A stretch of 5,735 nucleotides of DNA from Actinocrinis sp046724665 (GTDB lineage Bacteria; Actinomycetota; Actinomycetes; Streptomycetales; Catenulisporaceae): assembly GCA_046724665.1 (NCBI GenBank), contig JBKOWZ010000081.1, positions 1 through 5,735 on the forward strand. Direction: 5' to 3'. This document shows positions 1-5,107 of this stretch, one piece after another (within the stretch, counting starts at the first letter, position 1; each line of letters opens with the position of its first letter). The translations under genes were made by a program, and so were the position numbers. The notes beneath the pieces are model-generated. The model saw only the letters and a program-made list of their open reading frames with translations. It was not told where the DNA came from and did no database searches.

Positions 1-133
1 GGCAAGACCACACCCAGAAAGACACCTAAGCGCCGAATCGCCCCAAGATGCCCACTTAGAGCCCGCCCGGGTCTGGGAGGGGAGGTCGGCGTGGGACGGG
101 ACGGGGACGGTATGGCGTGGGGCGCGAAGAGGA

Positions 134-171
134 GGGGCGAGGGGCTAGGGGCGAAGGTGGGCAAGGGTGGG
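134..171 (+). other. G-quadruplex-type G-run cluster upstream of gene 1
   Basis: Four-G runs at 134-137, 141-144 and 148-151 are followed by three-G runs at 159-161, 165-167 and 169-171, with loops of 1 to 7 bases. This satisfies the usual G3+N1-7 quadruplex rule on the coding strand. It lies 40-77 bases before the GTG start of the PLP-enzyme gene, so it would be in its promoter or 5' leader. The rest of 1-210 is purine-rich and shows no gene and no promoter I would defend. Any effect on expression is inference. Confidence 0.45.
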
Positions 172-210
172 AGTGTCGGTGCCGGAGGATGATCGGTAGG
201 CTCGACGAGC

Positions 211-1413
211 GTGACGACGGACGCCCTGTATCGCCCCGAGTTGTGGCCGTTCGATTCCAAGCTCACCTATCTGAACCACGGCTCCTTCGGCGCGGTTCCG
301 CTGCCGGTGTTGGCCGTGCAGCAACAGTGGCGTGAGCGGATGGACGGCAATCCGACCAGGTTCTACCGGCGGGAGTTGCAGCCGGCACTGGATGAGGCGC
401 GGCTTGTGGCGTCACGGTTCCTGGGTGCGGACGACAACGGCGTCACGTTCGTGCCCAACTCCACGTCGGGCGTCGGGGTGGTGCTCGCGTCGTTTCCGCT
501 TCGTGCTGGGGACGAGATCCTCGTTACCGATCACGTGTACGGCGCCGTGTTGTTCGGTTTGCGGAAGGCTGCCGCGCGGGTGGGTGCTTCTTTGGTGACC
601 GTTCCGGTTCCTTTGGGCGCTGCGGACGACGAGGCGGTCGCGGCGGTGCTCGGCGGGGTGACCGAGCGGACGCGGCTGGCTGTGATCGACGAGGTTTCCT
701 CGGCGAGTGCGCAGCGGTTTCCGGTGAAGCAGCTCGTTCCCGCGTTGCAGGCGGCGGGGGTGGCGGTGTTGGTGGACGGGGCTCATGCGCCGGGGCAGTT
801 GCCGGTGGATCTGACGGCGCTGGGGCCGGATTTCTGGGTGGGAAACTTTCACAAGTGGCCGTGTGCGCCGCGCGGGGCGGCGGGGTTGTATGTGGCGGAA
901 CGATGGCGGGGCGAGGTGAGTTCGGTTCCCGTGTCGTGGCGGGAGAAGGAGGGGTTTCCGCACTCGTTTCTCGAGCCGGGGACGGTTGATTCGACGGCTT
1001 GGCTGGCGGTCCCTGCTGCTCTTTCGCTGTTCGAGTCCTTGGGGTGGGCGGCGGTGCGGGCGCGTAACGCGTCGCTCGCTGCGTATGGCCAGCGTGTGGT
1101 GGCTGAGGCAATCGGCGCGGATACGCGCGGGGTGCCTGGGGGTTTGGGTTTAGACGGCTCGGTCGGCGCGGGCCAGGGTGGGGGTGTCGGCGGGAGCGGC
1201 GACGGGCTGTCGATGCGGCTGATCCCGTTGGCGGCGGTAGCAGCGGATCAGTCGGCTGCGGACGCGCTGCGTGACCGGGTCGCGGACGAGTTCGGGATCG
1301 AGACGGTGATCAACGTCTGGGGCGGGCGTGCGCTGCTGCGGCTGTCGGCGCAGCTGTACAACCGCGAGGAGGATTACGAGCGGTTGGGGACGGTGCTGCG
1401 CAGCCTGCTGTGA
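211..1413 (+). CDS. Class V aminotransferase-fold PLP-dependent enzyme (isopenicillin N epimerase-like)
   Basis: This 400-residue cytosolic protein has the expected length for fold-type-I PLP enzymes of the class V family. Visible landmarks are the N-terminal LNHGSFG motif (21-27), DGAHAPGQ (189-196, where D189 should pair with the PLP pyridine nitrogen), GNFHKWPCAPRG (211-222, with K215 as the Schiff-base lysine) and RLSAQLYN (377-384, with R377 the likely carboxylate-binding arginine). The NFHKW/APRGAA pattern is typical of proteins labelled isopenicillin N epimerase, and the EgtE-type cysteine sulfoxide lyases are related. No beta-lactam or ergothioneine genes are next to it, so the substrate is unknown. 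GTG at 211 is the first start after an in-frame stop at 190; GGTAGG at 195-200 is a modest ribosome site. A glycine-rich stretch (about 307-333) interrupts the C-terminal domain. Codon choice includes many T-ending codons (GTT, CCT, GCT), unlike the cellulase gene. Confidence 0.88.
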   Translation: MTTDALYRPELWPFDSKLTYLNHGSFGAVPLPVLAVQQQWRERMDGNPTRFYRRELQPALDEARLVASRFLGADDNGVTFVPNSTSGVGVVLASFPLRAGDEILVTDHVYGAVLFGLRKAAARVGASLVTVPVPLGAADDEAVAAVLGGVTERTRLAVIDEVSSASAQRFPVKQLVPALQAAGVAVLVDGAHAPGQLPVDLTALGPDFWVGNFHKWPCAPRGAAGLYVAERWRGEVSSVPVSWREKEGFPHSFLEPGTVDSTAWLAVPAALSLFESLGWAAVRARNASLAAYGQRVVAEAIGADTRGVPGGLGLDGSVGAGQGGGVGGSGDGLSMRLIPLAAVAADQSAADALRDRVADEFGIETVINVWGGRALLRLSAQLYNREEDYERLGTVLRSLL

Positions 1414-1428
1414 TGCGGGCTGCGCAGC
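1395..1428 (+). terminator. Possible hairpin terminator spanning the gene 1 stop codon
   Basis: An exact 11-base inverted repeat (arms 1395-1405 and 1418-1428) encloses a 12-base loop that contains the TGA stop of the PLP-enzyme gene. G-U pairs could extend the stem by two or three pairs. No T-run follows, which is common for actinobacterial terminators. Each arm contains the self-palindromic GCTGCGCAGC, so alternative small hairpins are possible. The membrane-protein gene converges from the right, 80 bases away. No other feature is visible in 1429-1508. Confidence 0.4.
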
Positions 1429-1508
1429 GTCTCGTGCCTCATCTGTGTTTCGGGTGCGTTCCGCGCATGTCTTCGTGGGGCCCCGTTCGGCTTCCGCCTC
1501 AGCGTTAG

Positions 1509-2102
1509 TCAGCTGCTGAGCGGCCAGGTTTCGTCGTAGCCGGGGCTGGGTTGCGCGGAGGTCGCGGTGGCTGCGCTTTCGGCCTTGCCCGCGCCGTTGC
1601 CTCCGGCGAACAGGACGGCGACGACCGCGGCGACGACTCCGATGAAGAAGCCGAGCAGCAGTCCCTCGGCGAGGGTGTTGCGGTACGTGTCGGCGGTGAC
1701 GATGCCGGGGACGCCGGAGTAGGCGAGCGGGGTGCTGATCAGGCCGGCGCCGGCTCCGGCGAGGGTGACCGCGCCCCAGACGCCGAAGAGCACGGCGATG
1801 CGTCCGCGGTTGTGGACGGCCGCGGCGACGAGCAACACGGTGAGTACGACGAGGGCGACGTTGAAGGCGAGCGGGGCGAGCCAGTGGGCGGTGGAGTTGG
1901 GGCCGGAGCCGGGGTTGAAGCGCCATCCGGCCAGGGCGAGGGGCTGGAAGAGGTCGGCGATCCAGTGGTTGCCGCTGCTGGCTCGGGCGTCGCGCCAGCT
2001 TTGCAGTGCCTGGTTGCCTAGGGCGGCGACGACGATCAGCGGGACTGCTGCGGCCGCCACGACGGCCGCGGTGGTGCGGATGCGTGACGCTACGTTGGCC
2101 AT
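1509..2102 (-). CDS. Hypothetical membrane protein, four predicted helices
   Basis: I do not recognise this 197-residue protein as a named family. It has four hydrophobic segments, at about 10-29, 74-96, 101-124 and 146-167. A Trp-containing polar loop of about 44 residues lies between the first two, and a polar Ser/Ala/Pro tail (about 168-197) has a charged end. If the short basic N-terminus is cytoplasmic, both ends are inside and the first loop is outside. No catalytic motif, transporter signature or metal-binding pattern is visible. The start is ATG at 2102, because GGAGGGG at 2118-2112 lies 9 bases upstream; a TTG at 2120 would add six residues but overlaps that ribosome site. The gene faces its neighbours convergently on one side and divergently on the other, so it is probably monocistronic. 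It is real by codon bias and membrane pattern; function unknown. Confidence 0.82.
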   Translation of the reverse strand: MANVASRIRTTAAVVAAAAVPLIVVAALGNQALQSWRDARASSGNHWIADLFQPLALAGWRFNPGSGPNSTAHWLAPLAFNVALVVLTVLLVAAAVHNRGRIAVLFGVWGAVTLAGAGAGLISTPLAYSGVPGIVTADTYRNTLAEGLLLGFFIGVVAAVVAVLFAGGNGAGKAESAATATSAQPSPGYDETWPLSS

Positions 2103-2111
2103 GCTTTTTGT

Positions 2112-2118
2112 CCCCTCC
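2112..2118 (-). promoter_or_regulatory. Shine-Dalgarno site that sets the membrane-protein start
   Basis: The minus strand reads GGAGGGG, followed by 9 bases and ATG at 2102. This strong site favours the 197-residue protein over the TTG-initiated version starting at 2120, whose first codons would include the site itself. Confidence 0.75.
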
Positions 2119-2136
2119 AAGGACGTGTGGGGGCAG

Positions 2137-2163
2137 CGTCTACCCCGGCCTGACGGGTGACAA
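2137..2163 (-). promoter_or_regulatory. Weak candidate promoter for the membrane-protein gene
   Basis: The minus strand has TTGTCA (2163-2158) and TAGACG (2142-2137) separated by 15 bases, which is shorter than the ideal spacing. Transcription would start near 2130 and give a leader of about 28 bases containing the ribosome site. This rests on motif resemblance only. Confidence 0.22.
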
Positions 2164-2261
2164 GCAGAGGGCTGATCGATGTGCGCCGAGTGGTGCCGGG
2201 GGCGCGCCGGGTGACCGCTTAACGCAGCCAGTGCGCGCGTAGTGGCCGTGGCGGCGCGGGA

Positions 2262-2267
2262 TAGGGT
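2262..2267 (+). promoter_or_regulatory. Weak candidate -10 element for the SRPBCC gene
   Basis: TAGGGT fits the actinobacterial TANNNT -10 pattern and would give a 5' leader of about 55 bases before the ATG at 2329. No convincing -35 hexamer is found at the usual distance, so it is tentative. Confidence 0.2.
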
Positions 2268-2316
2268 TTGGCCGGTACCGCGGTCACTGCGTTGTGGCTG
2301 TGGCTGTGTGAGCGGT

Positions 2317-2322
2317 GAGGAG
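2317..2322 (+). promoter_or_regulatory. Shine-Dalgarno site that sets the SRPBCC start
   Basis: GAGGAG lies 6 bases before ATG at 2329. This supports that start over an upstream in-frame GTG at 2242, which would add 29 residues unlike the start of a SRPBCC domain. Confidence 0.7.
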
Positions 2323-2328
2323 TGGGCG

Positions 2329-2769
2329 ATGGGGCAGGTGCGGGCGGTGGCGAGCCGGCAGATCGGCGCGTCGGCGCAGGCGGTGTTCGATGCGTTGGCG
2401 GACTACGTGACGGTGCGGCCGAAGATCCTGCCGGCGCAGTACAGCGATTACGCGGTGCGCGAGGGCGGGGCGGGCGCGGGCACGGTCGCGTCGTGGCGGT
2501 TGGCGGCGACACAGAAGCGGACGCGGGACGTGGTGGCTCGCGTGTCGCAGCCTGCCGCGTTGACGCTGGTGGAGGCGGACGAGAACTCGTCGATGCGGGT
2601 GACGTGGGTGGTGAGCGACCAGGGAGACACGTCGCTGGTGACGGCGGAGGCCGTGTGGAACGGCGCGGGCGGGATCGGGGGTTTCTTCGAGCGCACGTTC
2701 GCGCCGAAGGCGCTCAACCGGATTCACGAGCAGGTTCTGGCGGGGCTGGCGGCGTACGTCGAGCGTTGA
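2329..2769 (+). CDS. SRPBCC (START-like) domain protein, polyketide cyclase/dehydrase type
   Basis: This 146-residue protein has the length and layout of a single SRPBCC domain, a helix-grip fold that binds hydrophobic small molecules. It opens with a first strand (about 3-11), then the characteristic S/A-x-x-AVFDALADY helix (about 14-26), a run of strands including TVASWRLAA (52-60) and MRVTWVVSD (89-97), and a long C-terminal helix (about 119-145) that would close the cavity. An FFERTFAP segment (119-126) precedes the final helix, as in related actinobacterial proteins. There is no signal peptide or membrane segment, so it should be cytosolic. Ligand and role cannot be read from the sequence, and no polyketide or lipid genes are nearby. 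It stands alone, divergent from the membrane-protein gene and convergent with the cellulase gene. Confidence 0.85.
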   Translation: MGQVRAVASRQIGASAQAVFDALADYVTVRPKILPAQYSDYAVREGGAGAGTVASWRLAATQKRTRDVVARVSQPAALTLVEADENSSMRVTWVVSDQGDTSLVTAEAVWNGAGGIGGFFERTFAPKALNRIHEQVLAGLAAYVER

Positions 2770-2810
2770 TGACCGCTGGCCTGTGAAGGTGGGCAGGCTG
2801 GTGGTGTGCC

Positions 2811-2828
2811 GTCGCGGGTGTCGCGGGT
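2811..2828. repeat. Two tandem copies of a 9-base unit
   Basis: GTCGCGGGT occurs twice back to back in the space between the SRPBCC and cellulase genes. It is probably a chance or slippage product; no function is implied. Confidence 0.5.
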
Positions 2829-2880
2829 GCGTGCGGGGTGGATTGAGGCCAGGTGACGGGTACGGGGGTGCGGTAACGCG

Positions 2881-2911
2881 CGTTGCCCCCGGCTGGGGGC
2901 CGGGGGCAACG
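2881..2911. terminator. Strong hairpin, probable bidirectional terminator
   Basis: A perfect 12-base-pair stem (arms 2881-2892 and 2900-2911, CGTTGCCCCCGG and its complement) surrounds a 7-base loop. On the plus strand it is followed by only a short TTT. It sits between two convergent genes, about 110 bases after the SRPBCC stop and about 55 bases after the cellulase stop, so it could end either transcript. Confidence 0.75.
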
Positions 2912-2922
2912 TTTGGTGCGGT

Positions 2923-2952
2923 GGCTAGGGCGTTGTCGGGGACGCCTTAGCC
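2923..2952. terminator. Second hairpin next to the first, probable terminator
   Basis: Arms 2923-2933 and 2942-2952 form an 11-pair stem with one G-U pair in plus-strand RNA (an A-C mismatch in minus-strand RNA) and an 8-base loop. It begins 14 bases after the cellulase stop codon, so it is the first structure met by cellulase transcription. With the 2881-2911 hairpin it makes a tandem pair without clear U-tracts. Confidence 0.6.
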
Positions 2953-2965
2953 GGTCGGGCCGCTC

Positions 2966-4840
2966 TTAGGAGATCGGCGGGTAGGCGTTGGCAACCAGCT
3001 GCTGGAACTGAACCGCGAACCACTGGCCGGCCGGGACGTCGTAACCCGGGATGGCGTCGGTCGGGTAGGTGCCGCCGTTGCCGTCGGTCTGGGTGCCGTT
3101 CGGGTCGCAGTGCGGGTCGCCGTGCGTGTGGCTGCCGCTCGGGTAGTCACCGTCGGACTCGCCCGGGGGCTTGATCCAGACGTTGGCGATGATGTGGCTG
3201 CCGGAACCGTAGGGGTTGGCACCCGGGCGGGCACCGATGCCGGCGCCGTTGACGTTGCACCAGTCACCGCGGAACGGGCGCTGGTCCACCTTGTTCGCCG
3301 CCACGTAGGTGTCGGGGGTGGTGGGGCTGGAGTTGAGCGAGGTGGGCCGGTTGGGGCCGCCCCAGCCGTTGCGCGAGGTGTCGATGAGCATCCCGATGGT
3401 GCTGGGGAACCCGGCGGAGACGAAGGTGTTGTACATCGCCTCGTCGTAGCTGTGCTCGTCGAAGTACGGGTTGTACTGGTAGAACTTCGCCGAGTCGAGC
3501 GGGTTGCCGCCCACGTTCAGCGTGGAGTTGGGCAGGAACGGCTCGTCGGACGGGGTGGTGTTCGCGGTGTCGGAGACGAAGCCGTCGATGCTCGCGTACC
3601 GGGCGGTGGTGGCGCTGACGACCTTGGCGTACTCGGGGCCGGCGCCGCTCATGTTGTTCGGCCAGCCGAGCCATCCGGAGTGGCCGATGTCCAGGTAGTT
3701 GTAGATCTGCGGGCCGATGGCGTGCAGCTTGTTGAGCGCGTAGGTGATGCCGGTCTCGTAGTACGGGATCGCGGTCGCGCAGGCGGCCTGGCTCTTGTTG
3801 GTCACCGCGTTGGGCAGCGAGTCGGGCTCGATGAAGTTGACGATGCGCAGCTTGCTGTACTTCGAGTTGCCCTCGATCGCGGCGATCGGGTCGATGTACT
3901 GCGACTCGTACTGGGTCAGGCCGGCTGCGGTGGCCGGGATCTCGCCGTTGGAGGCGAGGGCGGCGCAGTCACGGCCGGGCAGGTCGTAGACGACGATCTC
4001 GACGAGGACCGGCAGGCTGGAGCTGGCGGCCTGGGCGGCGGCGTTGTCGAGGTGGGCCTGGAGGCCGAGGGCGGAGCTGCTGCCGGCGATGGCGCCGATG
4101 TGGTCCATCCAGATCGCGGTCTGGTAGGTCGCGATCTTGGCTTCCTTGGCGTTGCCGCCGTCGGCGGAGGCCTGGGCCTGAACCTCGGAGACGTAGTTGG
4201 GGTTCAGGTACGGGCTGACGCCGAGGAACGGGTTGGAGACGTGCGGTGGGCAGGAGGTGCCGCAGCCGGTGTTGGTGCTGCTGGGGCTGGCCGAGACCGA
4301 CGCGGACTGCGAGGCGCTGGCCGAGGCGGAGGCGGAGGCACTGGCGGAGCTGCTACGGCTGGGGCTCATGCTGGCGCTGGGGCTGGAGCTCACGTTGCCG
4401 TTGCAGACGGTGCCGTTGAGCGTGAACTGGCTCGGGACGGCGTTGGTGCCGGAGTAGGAGCCGTTGAAGCCCAGCGTGGTGGTGCCGTTCGTGCCGATCG
4501 AACCGTTGTAGGACAGGTTCGTCACGGTGACGCTCGCGCCGGACTGGGTGTAGCTGCCGTTCCAGAGCTGGGTGACCCTCTGGTTGCCGCCGAACGTCCA
4601 GCCGAGCGACCACGACGTGATCGGGCTGCCCAGGTTCGTGATCACGATGTTCGTGCTGAAGCCCACGTCCCACTGGCTGGCGATGGTGTAGCTGACGGAA
4701 CAGCCGGCGGCGGCCGAGGCCTGTCCGTTGGTCAGGGCGACGATGGACAGCGAGGCGAGCATCGCGGCGCCCGCTGCGGCGGTGGCACGCGTTGTGCGCT
4801 TTGCCGGGATCCGGCGCAGGCGCGGCGGACCGAGTTTCAT
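2966..4840 (-). CDS. Secreted GH6 cellulase (probable cellobiohydrolase) with N-terminal CBM2
   Basis: This 624-residue exported enzyme should hydrolyse beta-1,4 bonds in cellulose with inversion, probably releasing cellobiose. Order: basic N-region and hydrophobic core (1-45, Sec-like, cleavage near the ASAAA at 41-45); CBM2 cellulose-binding domain (47-146, bounded by C47 and C146, with surface W57 and W93); Ser/Ala linker (about 147-195); GH6 domain (about 200-624). GH6 marks are VYDLPGRDCAA (284-294, D291), IEPDSLPN (337-344, D340 as the likely catalytic acid, matching D221 of Trichoderma Cel6A), YLDIGHSGWLGWP (382-394) and KPPGESDG (557-564, D563 at the position of D401). C292/C354 and C528/C578 fit the two family disulfides. 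The long C-terminal loops (HTHGDPHCDP, 571-580) favour an exo-acting enzyme. ATG at 4840 is chosen because GAGGAG lies 5 bases upstream and a signal peptide follows; extension to 5023 adds non-secretory sequence. Near-uniform C/G-ending codons suggest high expression. Confidence 0.95.
   Translation of the reverse strand: MKLGPPRLRRIPAKRTTRATAAAGAAMLASLSIVALTNGQASAAAGCSVSYTIASQWDVGFSTNIVITNLGSPITSWSLGWTFGGNQRVTQLWNGSYTQSGASVTVTNLSYNGSIGTNGTTTLGFNGSYSGTNAVPSQFTLNGTVCNGNVSSSPSASMSPSRSSSASASASASASASQSASVSASPSSTNTGCGTSCPPHVSNPFLGVSPYLNPNYVSEVQAQASADGGNAKEAKIATYQTAIWMDHIGAIAGSSSALGLQAHLDNAAAQAASSSLPVLVEIVVYDLPGRDCAALASNGEIPATAAGLTQYESQYIDPIAAIEGNSKYSKLRIVNFIEPDSLPNAVTNKSQAACATAIPYYETGITYALNKLHAIGPQIYNYLDIGHSGWLGWPNNMSGAGPEYAKVVSATTARYASIDGFVSDTANTTPSDEPFLPNSTLNVGGNPLDSAKFYQYNPYFDEHSYDEAMYNTFVSAGFPSTIGMLIDTSRNGWGGPNRPTSLNSSPTTPDTYVAANKVDQRPFRGDWCNVNGAGIGARPGANPYGSGSHIIANVWIKPPGESDGDYPSGSHTHGDPHCDPNGTQTDGNGGTYPTDAIPGYDVPAGQWFAVQFQQLVANAYPPIS
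4289..4357 (-). repeat. Ser-Ala dipeptide repeat in the cellulase linker
   Basis: Residues 162-184 are almost only alternating Ser and Ala, encoded by near-repeating TCC/TCG/AGC GCC pairs. It separates the CBM2 from the GH6 domain and should be an extended, flexible and possibly glycosylated spacer. The DNA is prone to copy-number slippage. Confidence 0.8.
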
Positions 4841-4845
4841 GGGGT

Positions 4846-4851
4846 CTCCTC
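4846..4851 (-). promoter_or_regulatory. Shine-Dalgarno site of the cellulase gene
   Basis: GAGGAG on the minus strand, 5 bases before ATG at 4840. It fixes the start at the signal peptide and rules out longer in-frame versions. Confidence 0.8.
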
Positions 4852-4882
4852 GTAGTGGGGGGCGCGTCCTGGTCGAGCGGCG

Positions 4883-4894
4883 GGAAGCGCTTTC
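4883..4894. promoter_or_regulatory. Candidate LacI/GalR-family operator before the cellulase gene
   Basis: GGAAGCGCTTTC is palindromic at 10 of 12 positions around a central CG, with the core AAGCGCTT perfect. LacI-family regulators bind such sites. The known cellulase repressors CebR and CelR use TGGGAGCGCTCCCA, which has the same AGCGCT core, though this site matches it at only about 9 of 14 positions. It lies 43-54 bases before the ATG and just downstream of the proposed promoter, a position suited to repression relieved by cello-oligosaccharides. The regulator identity is inference. Confidence 0.5.
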
Positions 4895-4910
4895 TTTCGT
4901 TGTGCGGCGA

Positions 4911-4938
4911 CCATTACGGAGGCGTTGCGGGGCGTCAA
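4911..4938 (-). promoter_or_regulatory. Candidate sigma70-type promoter of the cellulase gene
   Basis: The minus strand has TTGACG (4938-4933), a good -35 match, then 16 bases, then TAATGG (4916-4911), a poorer -10. Transcription would begin near 4904, placing the palindrome at 4883-4894 at about +10 to +21 and giving a leader of about 64 bases. Confidence 0.4.
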
Positions 4939-4994
4939 CAAGGCTGCCTGCCGCCTGGGGCGGGCGGGTGCCGTCACCTGCTGCGTCACGGGGC

Positions 4995-5026
4995 GCGGTG
5001 CGGGGGCGATGTGAAACTTGCACCGC
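4995..5026. repeat. Short inverted repeat in the divergent promoter region
   Basis: Exact 7-base arms (GCGGTGC at 4995-5001, GCACCGC at 5020-5026) are 18 bases apart. Overlapping the right arm, TGAAACTTGCA (5012-5022) is an imperfect palindrome in one of the few AT-richer patches of the region. It may be a second regulator site; no known motif is recognised. Confidence 0.25.
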
Positions 5027-5093
5027 TGGTCGTGGGGCGCGCGGGGGTGTCCGGCGGCGGCGCGCCCCACCGCTGGGGGCGGGCGGCGGTCGT

Positions 5094-5099
5094 TATCCT
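5094..5099 (+). promoter_or_regulatory. Candidate -10 element of the coiled-coil gene
   Basis: TATCCT fits TANNNT and ends 8 bases before the ATG at 5108, so the transcript would begin at or next to the start codon. No good Shine-Dalgarno sequence precedes the ATG, which agrees with a leaderless mRNA, frequent in actinobacteria. No clear -35 hexamer is seen. Confidence 0.4.
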
Positions 5100-5107
5100 G
5101 GGCGGCT

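Noticed and set aside
412..1111. Two minus-strand open frames inside the PLP-enzyme gene
   Set aside because: Both give Arg/Pro/His/Thr-rich nonsense-like proteins, while the plus frame carries the full set of PLP-enzyme motifs.
211..1413. Calling the first gene a true isopenicillin N epimerase (cefD) or egtE
   Set aside because: The motifs define the fold and subgroup only; no beta-lactam or ergothioneine pathway genes are adjacent, so no specific symbol is justified.
1150..1926. Minus-strand open frame of 258 residues overlapping the PLP-enzyme and membrane-protein genes
   Set aside because: The product is Arg/Pro/His-rich with no fold pattern and it overlaps two supported genes in another frame; typical GC-rich shadow.
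1551..2160. Plus-strand open frames opposite the membrane-protein gene
   Set aside because: Gly/Glu/Val-rich or Ala/Thr/Arg-rich low-complexity products without ribosome sites; the minus frame has four clean membrane helices and a strong ribosome site.
2242..2328. GTG-initiated N-terminal extension of the SRPBCC protein
   Set aside because: The extra 29 residues are Cys/Arg-rich and unlike the family, and GAGGAG is placed correctly for ATG at 2329.
2875..2884. 10-base palindrome AACGCGCGTT as an operator
   Set aside because: It overlaps the base of the 2881-2911 hairpin between two gene ends, where an operator would have no promoter to control.
4270..4380. Repeated GAGGCGGAGGCG-like units as a CRISPR or intergenic repeat array
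   Set aside because: They are codons of the Ser/Ala linker, with no spacers and a continuous reading frame.
3110..4855. Long open frame (581 residues) on the plus strand opposite the cellulase gene
   Set aside because: Its product is a low-complexity Gly/Val/Arg/Asp run with no domain. It is the expected antisense shadow of a gene with nearly all C/G third positions, and the minus-strand frame encodes a complete GH6 enzyme.
4841..5023. Upstream extension of the cellulase frame to 5023
   Set aside because: It would put 61 Arg/Pro-rich residues before a good signal peptide and ignore the GAGGAG site 5 bases before the ATG at 4840.
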